From Peribacillus simplex (lineage in GTDB: Bacteria > Bacillota > Bacilli > Bacillales > DSM-1321): a DNA stretch of 64,000 bases. The stretch spans positions 3,562,001 to 3,626,000 of the forward strand of contig NZ_CP126106.1 of assembly GCF_030123325.1 (NCBI RefSeq). Reading direction: 5' to 3'. Shown here piece after piece: positions 35,001-42,730 of this stretch. Both the position numbers and the translations under genes were made by a program. The notes below the pieces were generated by a model. The model saw nothing but the letters and a program-made list of their open reading frames with translations. It was not told the DNA's origin and did no database searches. Position 1 is the first letter of the stretch, and every line of letters starts with the position of its first letter.

Positions 35001-35735
35001 GGGATTGTTCAAGTCTCTTACGGAAGTATAAAAAATTCCATCAGGATATACATTCCAGTTCGCAAATGCCTCAGAAACGGAAAGCTTGAAGTCTTGAAAG
35101 CTAAGCTCGTTCTCATCATGCTTATCGATCATATTGATAATTAAGTATGTCGGTTTTTCAGCCTCTAACAATTCTTTCGTGAATAGGAAGTTCACTTCCG
35201 ATTGGACGTGATTGTAGTCCATGACATAGAAGACGACATCAGCTAGATGCAAGGCAGATTCCGTAGAAACCCTATGTGCATCGTCTGTCGAATCAATTCC
35301 CGGCGTATCCATGATCGCGCATGAATCCGGCAGTGAAAAATCATTGGAACTTATCGTTATTGCCGATACTGAATCTCCATCCTTGGCAAATTTCTTGACC
35401 TCTTTAAAATCATAAGGTGCAGGAAATAAGACTGGTGGCTGATGATGGTAAAAGACTTTGGCATAGTCTTCCCCTTTTTGGACTTTTACCGTATTTGCAC
35501 TTGTTGGAATCGGGCTTGAAGGCAATACTTGATCACCAAGGAAAAAGTTGATCATACTAGATTTCCCTGCTGAAAAATGCCCGCAAAAAGCAATGATGAA
35601 CTCTTCATTATTCACTTTCATGATTAACTGTTTTAGTTTATCGGCATTTCCTGTATCACCTGCCGATTGAAATTTCTCATACATGGCAGTCAAAATCCCC
35701 AATTTGGACTGTTGCTTTAATGTTTCTTGAATCAT
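32022..35735 (-). CDS. dynA: Bacterial dynamin, two-headed membrane GTPase
   Basis: The 1237-residue protein contains two dynamin GTPase units in one chain. The first has a P-loop GHFSAGKSS at 52-60, and DTPGID. The second has GAFSAGKSS from about 653, and DTPGAD. Each is followed by long helical stalk regions. B. subtilis DynA tethers and fuses membranes and helps repair membrane damage from phage or pore-formers. A strong ribosome site (AAGGGG) precedes ATG 35735. The following genes for a nucleotidyltransferase, a sulfurtransferase and YpcP are closely spaced and probably cotranscribed. Confidence 0.95.
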   Translation of the reverse strand: MIQETLKQQSKLGILTAMYEKFQSAGDTGNADKLKQLIMKVNNEEFIIAFCGHFSAGKSSMINFFLGDQVLPSSPIPTSANTVKVQKGEDYAKVFYHHQPPVLFPAPYDFKEVKKFAKDGDSVSAITISSNDFSLPDSCAIMDTPGIDSTDDAHRVSTESALHLADVVFYVMDYNHVQSEVNFLFTKELLEAEKPTYLIINMIDKHDENELSFQDFKLSVSEAFANWNVYPDGIFYTSVRDLNNPENEIEVVKQFISEIAGRGLNDGKDAIMQSANALVERHLNWLKEQYEEEHADDFEVLSELPYEERIHLTNQVDSLLKEKKSLTGRIEEIKVQYADALETILKGAYIMPAATRDLGKSFLESAQPDFKVGLLFAKKKTDAEREARINAFLTDLQEKVKTQLEWHLKELAVKTLNQAEIHDSTLESKAQALQIEVTESYIKNSLKPQVDITGEYVLNYTNDLASAIKKKARDVSEGFLNTMVTVMEGIVEQQSISIDKELEGFSEFAEALKVTAAMNAEIEYQTERLEAIAHQTESLVDERDIDMLLTQWNEEEKNITVKIMNTDKGSNSRSVNEQLETDHDKENKEAVPSVTVSSSGATDLRGKEKLMETASSLQQAAKLIQPLRGFQSLYKELKEKANRLEQQTFTVALFGAFSAGKSSFANALMGESVLPVSPNPTTAAINKIMSSDAEHPHGTATVKLKTEAMLLEDVSLALAAFDKSAKTLDEALQLAGQIIAKAGEVDKGKTHLSFLRAFHQGLPEYQNDLGNVVTVDLEGFKRFAAEESKSCLVDLIELRYDCEMTRQGMVLVDTPGADSINARHTGAAFEYIKNSDAILFVTYYNHPFSRADREFLIQLGRVKDSFAMDKMFFIVNAVDLAQTTDELDEVMDYVTDQLNGFGIRFPKLFPLTSKGALMEKQTPGSFKHSFLPNSGISEFQGQFDSFIENDLTGLAIESAQAAVKRTEELLRDVITASRQDEKAKRNALETLSHEAQSISELLSVIKGDAEKQRLKKEIDELTFYSKQRVFFRFNDFFKESFNPAVLKDDGGDLKIVLKQSMKNLLDALGFDLAQEMRATALRTEMFVNKLLNEKQSSLLLQMQKIRRNLSLQPYEPNERESLEFTGAFAQLDTGEFKKELALFKNPKSFFEKNEKAKMSEGLQKRLDDPALVYVKEQGGRIFEMYNEVLDQELLAIQKEFKTEISDIFAGLRAALEETVDLPYYENAVAELAKMHSK

Positions 35736-35850
35736 GAATCCATACCCCTTAATCTATCGTCTTTTTTGATATTCTTATTGTAAACGATTTCGATTGTTAT
35801 TCATACCATCAGCTTTATTTTTACTATATGATTCATCGCTGGCCATGTTC

Positions 35851-35874
35851 AAAAAAAAAACCACCGATTGGTGG
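35851..35874 (-). terminator. Intrinsic terminator
   Basis: On the minus strand CCACC, loop AATCG-like, GGTGG is followed by ten T. It is the second of two terminators in a row, 30 nt after the first, upstream of dynA. Confidence 0.75.
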
Positions 35875-35898
35875 ATTCATGCCGATTGATTTTGAATG

Positions 35899-35926
35899 CA
35901 AAAAAAACCAGGATATTTACCTGGTT
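35899..35926 (-). terminator. Terminator at the stop codon of the small membrane protein gene
   Basis: On the minus strand AACCAGG, loop TAAATAT, CCTGGTT is followed by TTTTTTT. The loop contains the TAA stop of the 52-codon gene. Confidence 0.8.
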
Positions 35927-36075
35927 GTAGGGGCGGGGTTAAAAGCAGTCCGGTTTTCCATTGGTGACTCGGTATAAGGCTTTACTGCCTTTGCCGGTTT
36001 TTGAATATTATTCAATACATGTTTCATCACAAAACCATATGTAACGATTGTCAATAAAATGAATAGCCAAACCAT
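35917..36075 (-). CDS. Small single-span membrane protein, probably iron-regulated
   Basis: This 52-codon frame begins MVWLFILLTIVTYGFVMKHV, one hydrophobic helix, and ends in a polar tail rich in Pro, Lys and Asn (KPAKAVKPYTESP). AAGAGG lies upstream. An in-frame ATG at 36087 touches the ribosome site, and a TTG at 36081 is also possible. It is a complete unit of its own: sigma-A promoter, two Fur-box-like sequences, ribosome site, frame, intrinsic terminator at the stop. I do not recognise the family. A membrane peptide of iron starvation is the best guess. Confidence 0.65.
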   Translation of the reverse strand: MVWLFILLTIVTYGFVMKHVLNNIQKPAKAVKPYTESPMENRTAFNPAPTTR

Positions 36076-36142
36076 TACCAACACCATCCTCTTATATATT
36101 GATTAGCTTTTAGTTGTTAAAATATATTTATCGAAATCCGAA

Positions 36143-36198
36143 TGAGAATAATTTTCATCTTCATTTAGAATCTTATCACGAACGATAATCGTTTTCAA
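36143..36198 (-). promoter_or_regulatory. Sigma-A promoter with two Fur-box-like sequences
   Basis: On the minus strand TTGAAA (36198-36193), 17 nt, TAAGAT (36175-36170) form a good promoter. TGAAAACGATTATCG (36197-36183) covers the -35 and spacer; TGAAAATTATTCTCA (36157-36143) lies just after the start point. Against the 7-1-7 Fur consensus TGATAATNATTATCA they have three and two mismatches. Together they suggest iron-dependent repression of the small membrane protein gene. Confidence 0.62.
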
Positions 36199-36218
36199 TA
36201 AGAAATTAACTTTTTTTA

Positions 36219-36758
36219 TTATTTTCCCTTAAAAACCGTAGAATATTCCGTATGTTCCTTTAAGGCTTTCTCTTCCAATGGGATTCTTACCGTCATCATC
36301 CAAACATTCAATAAACTAAAGATGATAGCAGTATAATATGCATTGAATAATAAAGAAATAACCATGATCTCAGTTGCCACTATGATATAGTTCGGATGTT
36401 TGAAATATTTATAAGGACCTTTAATGACCACATCGGCATCAGGAACCACTATGATTTTTGTATTCCAATGTTTGCCCAATGAGCGGATTACCCAAATCCT
36501 GCCTGACTGTGCAATTAGAAAAAGGGTCAGCCAAATTGGCCATAGTCCAGCCACATCCCTTTCAAGCACGACCACTTCAATAATGAGAACAATAAAAAAA
36601 CTAAGGTGCATTAGAACCATCCAACTGTAATGGGACTCACCATATTCCACTGCTCCGGCAGACTTAAGCTGTTTTTCATTTTGTTTGGCGATATATAATT
36701 CAAACATGCGCTGTATAGCGATCAAGATAATGAAAATGGCAAAGATCATCACTTCCAC
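36219..36758 (-). CDS. bpsB: Isoprenylcysteine carboxyl methyltransferase family protein BpsB
   Basis: The 179-residue membrane enzyme has about five hydrophobic segments. The family's cofactor motif GPYKYFKHPNYIIVATEI is near residue 115, followed by a Glu in RIPLEEKALKEH. In B. subtilis BpsB O-methylates the alkylpyrones made by BpsA. It overlaps the end of bpsA by 10 nt, so the two are cotranslated. Confidence 0.92.
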   Translation of the reverse strand: MEVMIFAIFIILIAIQRMFELYIAKQNEKQLKSAGAVEYGESHYSWMVLMHLSFFIVLIIEVVVLERDVAGLWPIWLTLFLIAQSGRIWVIRSLGKHWNTKIIVVPDADVVIKGPYKYFKHPNYIIVATEIMVISLLFNAYYTAIIFSLLNVWMMTVRIPLEEKALKEHTEYSTVFKGK

Positions 36759-37837
36759 CTCATTAACACAAGTTCAGACGAAAACCCAGGCCCCAATGCA
36801 GCAGCCAAGCCCACCTCATCTTTATTCCCGCCACGCTGCATGAACCTCTCCAGGACGTACAAAATAGTTGCTGAGGACATATTGCCAAATTCCCTCAATA
36901 CGCTCATTGACTCTGCCGTCATGCCTTCATCGAACCCGAGGGCTTCGTGATACGCATCAATTACTTTTTTGCCTCCAGGATGAGCAATGAAATCTTTTAT
37001 ATCCCTGAGATCCAATCCATTCTCCATTAAGAACTCTTGAACATTCGGTTTAAGCCAATCTTTGATGATTGTAGGGATATCTTTTGAAAAGATCACATAT
37101 AACCCTTGATCTTTAACATCCCACCCCATTACGTCCAATGAATTCGGCATTAGCGTGGATTGCGAATTCAAAAATTGCAGATGTCTTACTTTTTTTGAAA
37201 ACTGTTCATCAGGTACTTCATCACCGCAAACCAAAACACAGCTTACTCCATCAGAAAATAAAGAAGTTCCAATTAAATTGCTTTTGGAGATATCATTCCT
37301 TTGAAACGTCAGGCTGCATAACTCCACACATAAAACAATGACCTTCGCCGTCGGGTATGCCTGGCAATATTCAAATGCACGCGATAGGCCACTTGCTCCC
37401 CCTGCACAGCCAAGTCCCCAAATCGGAATCCTTTTAGCATGCGGGCTAAATGGAAGTTCATTCATTATCCTGGCATCAATGGTCGGGGTAGCAATACCCG
37501 TGCTTGAGATAAAGAAGAAAGCATCTAACTCGTTTGCCTGCAGTTCTTCTTTTAAAAATTCTTTGTTGGCTAAGCATTTTTCTATAGCTTCTTTCCCAAA
37601 CTTGACTGCCTGTTGAATATATAAATCATTCCGATCGGCAAAAGAATGATCCTCTTTAAACCAATCAAGATCATTAGAAAAATATCGATTTTCCACTTGT
37701 CCATTCTTAAAGGCTTTAAGTAACCGTTCTATATTCTTAAATGAGGCTCCAAATATTTCTCTCGAAAATTCCATGATTTTCTCCTGAGAAAGTAAATGTG
37801 GCAGCTTTATATGTGATGCAGATAATAAATACGGCAT
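36749..37837 (-). CDS. bpsA: Type III polyketide synthase BpsA
   Basis: The 362-residue protein is a chalcone-synthase-like enzyme. The nucleophile Cys is in IWGLGCAGGASGLSRAFEY. The His and Asn of the triad are in FIAHPGGKKVIDAY and REFGNMSSATILYVLER. B. subtilis BpsA joins long-chain acyl-CoA with malonyl-CoA to make alkylpyrones. ATG 37837 follows AAGGGGTG. bpsB overlaps its 3' end. Confidence 0.95.
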   Translation of the reverse strand: MPYLLSASHIKLPHLLSQEKIMEFSREIFGASFKNIERLLKAFKNGQVENRYFSNDLDWFKEDHSFADRNDLYIQQAVKFGKEAIEKCLANKEFLKEELQANELDAFFFISSTGIATPTIDARIMNELPFSPHAKRIPIWGLGCAGGASGLSRAFEYCQAYPTAKVIVLCVELCSLTFQRNDISKSNLIGTSLFSDGVSCVLVCGDEVPDEQFSKKVRHLQFLNSQSTLMPNSLDVMGWDVKDQGLYVIFSKDIPTIIKDWLKPNVQEFLMENGLDLRDIKDFIAHPGGKKVIDAYHEALGFDEGMTAESMSVLREFGNMSSATILYVLERFMQRGGNKDEVGLAAALGPGFSSELVLMRWK

Positions 37838-37915
37838 GATTGCACCCCTTATCATTCATGATATGGTTAATATACCCAGCAGGATATCAATTATGCCTTA
37901 TCGCCGTGGCCGTTA

Positions 37916-38268
37916 AGTACGTTATTCCTTTCTCTTTTGACATTTAAAAGCCGTGTACCTCTTAAAACAGCCTTTCGAACAGGAATCAAAAGCGTCCTTA
38001 TTGGCATGACAGGGGATATCCGTGGGAGAATAAATGAGCAAATTAGGTGAAAGCACGTTTTGCATGCCGTTAGAAAGTGAGATGCTTGAACCTTTTGCAG
38101 CAGAACTCGGCAATATGCTTACCGGGAGCCACTTCTTTAGCAGTCGGGGATGCATTTAATGATATTACCCCACCCACCGTTTTTGTGGGCAATCATGAAG
38201 CAATCCATATACCCATGTCATTAAAAGGCGTTGGTACTCTTCATATCATCTTTATTATCGATATGTAA
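37916..38268 (+). pseudogene. Decayed CheX/CheC-family chemotaxis protein gene
   Basis: Three plus-strand pieces in different frames follow the order of a CheX protein: GIKSVLIGMTGDIRGRI (about 37985-38035), MLEPFAAELGNMLTG (about 38082-38130), and DITPPTVFVGNHEAIHIPMSLKGVGTL with an end in IIFIIDM (to the TAA at 38268). CheX proteins dephosphorylate CheY-P. Here a helix is missing and at least two frameshifts break the frame, so no product is expected. No other chemotaxis gene lies nearby. Confidence 0.65.
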
Positions 38269-38283
38269 TCATGAACTATTAAA

Positions 38284-38310
38284 CCCCCTTACCAAAAATC
38301 GGTAAGGGGG
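38284..38310. terminator. Strong hairpin
   Basis: CCCCCTTACC and GGTAAGGGGG pair perfectly around AAAAATC. U tracts are poor on both sides (TTTAATAG on the minus strand). It lies just after the zinc-ribbon gene and the CheX relic. Confidence 0.55.
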
Positions 38311-38315
38311 CGCTG

Positions 38316-38450
38316 TCATTCTTCTTTCTTTACAGAAGATTGATTTTGCACTTGAATAATGATATTTTGAAACTCCTCTTTTCCACAAACGCTGCACCTA
38401 TACTCCTGGCTTAAAATGGTTCGACAATGAATACAATATTTTTTCTCCAT
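38316..38450 (-). CDS. 44-residue zinc-ribbon protein
   Basis: The frame from ATG 38450 reads MEKKYCIHCRTILSQEYRCS then VCGKEEFQ and a polar tail ending in SVKKEE. Two CxxC knuckles (CIHC and CSVC) at 12-residue spacing make a minimal zinc ribbon. GGAAAG lies 11 nt before the start. A strong hairpin follows the TGA. I do not recognise a named family; small zinc ribbons of this kind are common in Bacillus. Confidence 0.6.
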   Translation of the reverse strand: MEKKYCIHCRTILSQEYRCSVCGKEEFQNIIIQVQNQSSVKKEE

Positions 38451-38565
38451 CCCTATCACTACTTTCCTGAACATATACTATCAATATATTCAAAAAGTGA
38501 AGAGAGTTTCCTTTTATCTGACAAAACTTCAATTTCATTATCAATGATATGCTTCGGCATAAATG

Positions 38566-38607
38566 AAAAAATGCCTAAAATCCTCATTACCTGAGGATTT
38601 TAGGCAT
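38566..38607 (-). terminator. Terminator of xpt-pbuX
   Basis: A perfect 16-bp stem ATGCCTAAAATCCTCA / TGAGGATTTTAGGCAT is followed by TTTTTC on the minus strand. It lies about 40 nt after the pbuX stop. Confidence 0.9.
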
Positions 38608-38648
38608 TAAATGGTTGAATCTATCAAGTTTACCGAATCTATTATTAA

Positions 38649-39962
38649 TCAGGCTACTTTTTGCCCTTCAATACGAGCTTCCTTCACTTTCCCTTTTGTA
38701 GGGACGATGTTAAAGACGATATTCAAGAAAATGGCTGTCAAACTTCCGGCTACAATACCGTTTTCCGTTAAGATTTGGAAGCTTTCCGGAATTTGCGCAA
38801 ATAGTTCAGGAACGACCGTCACACCAAGTCCCATACCTACTGAACAAGCGATGATCAATAAATTTTCTTGAGAAGCAAAATCCACTTTACTCAACATCTT
38901 AATTCCAGCTGCAATCACCATCCCGAACATTGCAACCATTGCACCGCCAAGCACGGAAGAAGGGATAATTGTCGTGAATGCGCCAATTTTCGGAACAAAT
39001 CCTATGAAAATTAGGATGCCCGCTGTTGTGTATATGACATTCCTTGTTTTAATGCCTGACAATTGAATCAATCCGACATTTTGTGAAAAAGCCGTATACG
39101 GAAACGAATTGAACAAACCGCCAATCATGATGGCCAGTCCTTCAGCACGATATCCCCGAGCCAGATCGTCTTCTGATATCTCTTTGTCCGTGATTTCACC
39201 AAGGGCATAATAAACACCAGTGGATTCCACCAAGCTGACGATCGCCACCAATGTCATCGTAATGATCGCCGTGACATTAAATGTCGGAGTTCCAAAGTAG
39301 AAAAAATGAGGCATATGCAGCCAAGTGGCACTGACCACTGAGCTAAAATCCACTTTTCCAAGGAAGAAAGCTGCAAATGTTCCGACTAACAGCCCCAATA
39401 AAATAGAGATGGAGCGCAGGAATCCCGATGAGAACTTATACATGAATATAATGAATAATAAAGTTCCAAACCCAAGAGCTACATTATTCAAGTCTCCGAA
39501 ATCAGCAGCACCTTGACCTCCACCAAGATTGTTGATGGCAACAGGAATGAGCGTTATGCCAATAATCAAAACGACCGATCCAGTGACAATTGGCGGGAAA
39601 AACCTTGCCAGTTTTCCGAAAAATTTACTAATGATAACGACGATCAATCCCGACACCAATATAGATCCATAAATGGAGTTGATTCCATATTGCGTACCAA
39701 TTGCAATCATCGGGCTAACTGCTGTGAATGTACAGCCTAGGACGACCGGAAGTCCAATTCCAAAGAACTTATTTTTCCACACTTGCAATAAAGTTGCTAT
39801 CCCGCACATCAAAATGTCTATCGAAACTAAATAAGTCAACTGCGCTGCAGTCAATTCCAGCGCCCCACCGACAATCAATGGAATGACGACTGCACCGGCA
39901 TACATGGCAAGGACATGTTGTAATCCTAAAGAAGCCACTTTTAAAGGTGATTGATTAGACAT
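38649..39962 (-). CDS. pbuX: Xanthine permease
   Basis: The 437-residue protein is a nucleobase:cation symporter-2 with twelve or more membrane segments. Motifs include LQHVLAMYAGAVVIPLIVGGAL at the start and SLVESTGVYYALGEITDKEI around the middle, with NVGLIQLSGIKTRNV and a GxxPKIGAF segment. ATG 39962 follows GGAAGGAG and overlaps the xpt stop by 8 nt, so the two genes are coupled. Expression depends on the guanine riboswitch upstream of xpt. Confidence 0.96.
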   Translation of the reverse strand: MSNQSPLKVASLGLQHVLAMYAGAVVIPLIVGGALELTAAQLTYLVSIDILMCGIATLLQVWKNKFFGIGLPVVLGCTFTAVSPMIAIGTQYGINSIYGSILVSGLIVVIISKFFGKLARFFPPIVTGSVVLIIGITLIPVAINNLGGGQGAADFGDLNNVALGFGTLLFIIFMYKFSSGFLRSISILLGLLVGTFAAFFLGKVDFSSVVSATWLHMPHFFYFGTPTFNVTAIITMTLVAIVSLVESTGVYYALGEITDKEISEDDLARGYRAEGLAIMIGGLFNSFPYTAFSQNVGLIQLSGIKTRNVIYTTAGILIFIGFVPKIGAFTTIIPSSVLGGAMVAMFGMVIAAGIKMLSKVDFASQENLLIIACSVGMGLGVTVVPELFAQIPESFQILTENGIVAGSLTAIFLNIVFNIVPTKGKVKEARIEGQKVA

Positions 39963-40554
39963 TGACGGTTGCTCCTTCCATTTCGTCGGCGAATGTAATC
40001 TCACCGAATTTCAACTCAGCAACCCTCGCAAGTGATTCAACTTGAAAACCTTGTTCCCTAAGATCCTTACCACCGCTTTGGAATGCTTTTTCAATCACGA
40101 TGCCAATTCCGGCCACTTCTGCTCCAACCTGCTGACAGATTTCCACCAAGCCCCTGGCTGCCTGTCCGACCGCAAGGAAGTCATCGATGATCAAAACCTT
40201 ATCCCCAGCTTCAATATATTTATTGGAAACCGTTATAGTATTGGTTTCTTTTTTTGTAAAGGAATGAACGGACGCGGTCACTAAATCATCTGTTAAAGTA
40301 AGTGATTTACGTTTACGGGCAAAAATTAGCGGAACTTCCAATTCCAACGCAGCCATCAAACCTGGTCCAATGCCTGAAGATTCAATCGTCAGCACTTTCG
40401 TTATTTCCTTTTGTTCGAATCGTTTTACGAATTCTTTACCAATTTCTTTCATTAGCACAGGATCCATTTGATGATTTAAGAATGAATCTACTTTTAAAAT
40501 ATCTTCTGATAAAGCTTGACCCTCGGACAAGATTTTTTCCTTTAAAAGTTGCAT
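39955..40554 (-). CDS. xpt: Xanthine phosphoribosyltransferase
   Basis: The 199-residue enzyme salvages xanthine to XMP with PRPP. The PRPP-binding motif VLIIDDFLAVGQAARG is clear, and the N-terminal MQLLKEKILSEGQAL and SFLNHQMDP are typical. ATG 40554 follows GGAGG; the frame upstream to 40602 has no better start. It stands first in the operon with pbuX, behind a guanine riboswitch. Confidence 0.97.
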   Translation of the reverse strand: MQLLKEKILSEGQALSEDILKVDSFLNHQMDPVLMKEIGKEFVKRFEQKEITKVLTIESSGIGPGLMAALELEVPLIFARKRKSLTLTDDLVTASVHSFTKKETNTITVSNKYIEAGDKVLIIDDFLAVGQAARGLVEICQQVGAEVAGIGIVIEKAFQSGGKDLREQGFQVESLARVAELKFGEITFADEMEGATVNV

Positions 40555-40617
40555 GAAGGTTCCTCCCAATCTTGGATGAATATTGACCCATAAACCATGC
40601 AATCATTTCCCGGCATA

Positions 40618-40805
40618 TAAAAAGCCCAAGAAACATTGCGGCACTTTTTTGGAGTGAAGCAATACTTCTTGGGCATGAATGAAAAGTGAATGAGCAAAAG
40701 CATTCATTGTGCAACAAGATCTATTACTCACCCATAGTCGAATTATTTACGGTAATCCGGTAGAAACTTGCAGGCCATATCCCTGCTATTATACGAGTGA
40801 TACTT
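40618..40805 (-). promoter_or_regulatory. Guanine (purine) riboswitch of xpt-pbuX
   Basis: The minus strand carries a full purine aptamer (about 40803-40725): P1 strands CACTC and GGGTG, and the core pieces GGATATGGCCTGC, AAGTTTCTACCGG and CGTAAAT. It ends in GACTATGGGTG; the C in GAC stands where guanine-type aptamers have C74. A terminator stem follows (GCCCAAGAAGTATTGC with GCAATGTTTCTTGGGC, then TTTTT, 40674-40618). Guanine binding would end transcription early. A TATAAT at 40832-40827 is a candidate -10. Confidence 0.95.
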
Positions 40806-41030
40806 TATATTTTTATTAATATATGAATTATAACAACGCTGGCTCTATTTGAAAAGGGATTTTCGATAAAAACCGAACTTTCATTTAAAAAATTAAATCA
40901 TCATTCGTATTATTAGAAAATTGCGAAATCACAAGCCTAAATAAAAGGGATTTTCCCCGCAAAAGAAAAAATCACCCATCTTTACGTTCCATTTACTGGT
41001 ATCATACACGTCACTTTTCCAACTACCCGT

Positions 41031-41076
41031 AAAAAAGAAGAAGGTCTTGACATTTACTCCAAGTCCTTCTTCTTTT
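41031..41076 (-). terminator. Terminator of ypwA
   Basis: A long stem AAAAGAAGAAGGACTTGG / CAAGACCTTCTTCTTTT with one bulge is followed by TT on the minus strand, immediately after the ypwA stop. Confidence 0.85.
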
Positions 41077-41079
41077 GAT

Positions 41080-42597
41080 TCATTTGATTTTATAAACTTC
41101 TTTATATTTATTTTCAAGATACTTTATTAAATACTGAACATTCAGTCCCTCTCCTGTCGTTTCTTTCAAAATCTCAAGAGGCTTTTTTGTTTTTCCGTAT
41201 TTATGTATCTTTTCATTAAGCCATTTCCTGATTGGAGCAATATCACCCGCTTCCAACAGTCCATCAAAATCAGGCAAATCTTTAAGCATCGATTGCTTGA
41301 GTTGGGCTGCATACATATATCCCAATGCATAAGAAGGGAAATAACCAAAGCTGCCATCTGCCCAGTGTACATCTTGCAACACGCCCATGGCATCATTTTC
41401 AGGCACAATCCCTAAATAATCCCTATATTTTTCATTCCAGACTTCCGGTAAATCCTTCACTTCAAGTTCTCCATTAAAGAGAGCCTTTTCCAGTTCATAC
41501 CGAATCATAATATGTAGAGGATACGTCAGTTCATCTGCTTCAATACGGATGAGCGATGGTTTTGATTCGTTAATGCCCCGGTAAAATTCATCCAGTGTCA
41601 CATCATTGAATTGTTCGGGAGCATATTCCTTTAATAAGGAGAATTTATTTTTCCAGAAGTTATGGTCCCGTCCAATGAAGTTTTCGAAAAACAATGATTG
41701 TGATTCATGGATCCCCATTGATGTCCCGCCATCGAGAAGTGTTCCAGTTAATTCTTCGGCGATATTCTGCTCATAAATGGCATGTCCGCATTCATGGATG
41801 GTCCCAAAAATTGCTCCCCTAAAATCCTTTTCATCGTATCGGGTCGTCACCCGGACATCGCCCCTGTTTATTCTAATTTCAAAAGGGTGAACTGTTTCAT
41901 CGAGCCTGCCAGCCTTGAAATCGTATCCTAGCTGTTTTAAAATTTCCAAGTTAAGTTGATGCTGTTTGTCTTTTGGAAATTCTTTATAAAGGAACGCTGT
42001 TTCAGGTTTATGTTCGCTTTCGGCAATCTGTTTTACCAATGGAACAATCCTCGCCCGTAGCTCACTGAATACGCTGTCAAGTATATCTACGGTCATCCCA
42101 GGTTCATACATATCTAAAAGGGTATTATATTTCGTCCCTTCATATCCCCAGTACTCTACGAACCTACGGGTATAAGCTACAATTTGTTCCAAATAAGGTT
42201 GAAATAAAGAAAAATCAGCTTTTTCCCTTGCCTCTTCCCATGCACTTTCAGAACGCGATTGTAAAATGACGAATTCCTTATATTCGTTGGCAGGAATTTT
42301 CTTATTCCTTTCAAACTCTTTTTTGCACTCTTGTACCATTTTATTCGTCGTTTCACTAAGAGTGGCTTTCTCCAGCGAAAGTTCGGCAATGAAGGATTCC
42401 ATTTCTTTACTTGTGCTCATATTAAACACCTCGGAGGAAAGCACGCCGATAACTTCGGAACGCTGCTCAACACCCTGTTTCGGTGCACCTGTACGCAAAT
42501 CCCAAAAAATTAACGCGAGAGCTTCATTATAGGCCGAGATTTTCTTTACATATTCTCTAAACTCTTTTTCTATCAGATCGATACCCTTTTTTTTCAT
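41080..42597 (-). CDS. ypwA: M32 family metallocarboxypeptidase, YpwA
   Basis: The 505-residue zinc enzyme removes C-terminal residues from peptides. The metal site motif HECGHAIYEQN (HExxH) is present, with the downstream DGGTSMGIHESQSLFFEN and SKPSLIRIEADELTYPLHI segments of the family. An N-terminal helical arm starts the protein. ATG 42597 follows GGAGCAG; an earlier start at 42615 has no ribosome site. It is a single gene with its own terminator. Confidence 0.95.
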   Translation of the reverse strand: MKKKGIDLIEKEFREYVKKISAYNEALALIFWDLRTGAPKQGVEQRSEVIGVLSSEVFNMSTSKEMESFIAELSLEKATLSETTNKMVQECKKEFERNKKIPANEYKEFVILQSRSESAWEEAREKADFSLFQPYLEQIVAYTRRFVEYWGYEGTKYNTLLDMYEPGMTVDILDSVFSELRARIVPLVKQIAESEHKPETAFLYKEFPKDKQHQLNLEILKQLGYDFKAGRLDETVHPFEIRINRGDVRVTTRYDEKDFRGAIFGTIHECGHAIYEQNIAEELTGTLLDGGTSMGIHESQSLFFENFIGRDHNFWKNKFSLLKEYAPEQFNDVTLDEFYRGINESKPSLIRIEADELTYPLHIMIRYELEKALFNGELEVKDLPEVWNEKYRDYLGIVPENDAMGVLQDVHWADGSFGYFPSYALGYMYAAQLKQSMLKDLPDFDGLLEAGDIAPIRKWLNEKIHKYGKTKKPLEILKETTGEGLNVQYLIKYLENKYKEVYKIK

Positions 42598-42680
42598 ATT
42601 CACTGCTCCTTCCAACTACACTTTACCATATTATACAAAAGTCTTTCATATAAGAACCACTTCGATTAATAAATTAAAAT

Positions 42681-42715
42681 AAAATAAGAGCCAAGGGGCA
42701 CCTTGGCTCTTATTT
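42681..42715. terminator. Bidirectional terminator after ypvA
   Basis: AAGAGCCAAGG and CCTTGGCTCTT pair around GGCA, with TATTTT on either side. It lies 16 nt after the ypvA stop. Confidence 0.85.
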
Positions 42716-42730
42716 TGGACTGGACTTTAG

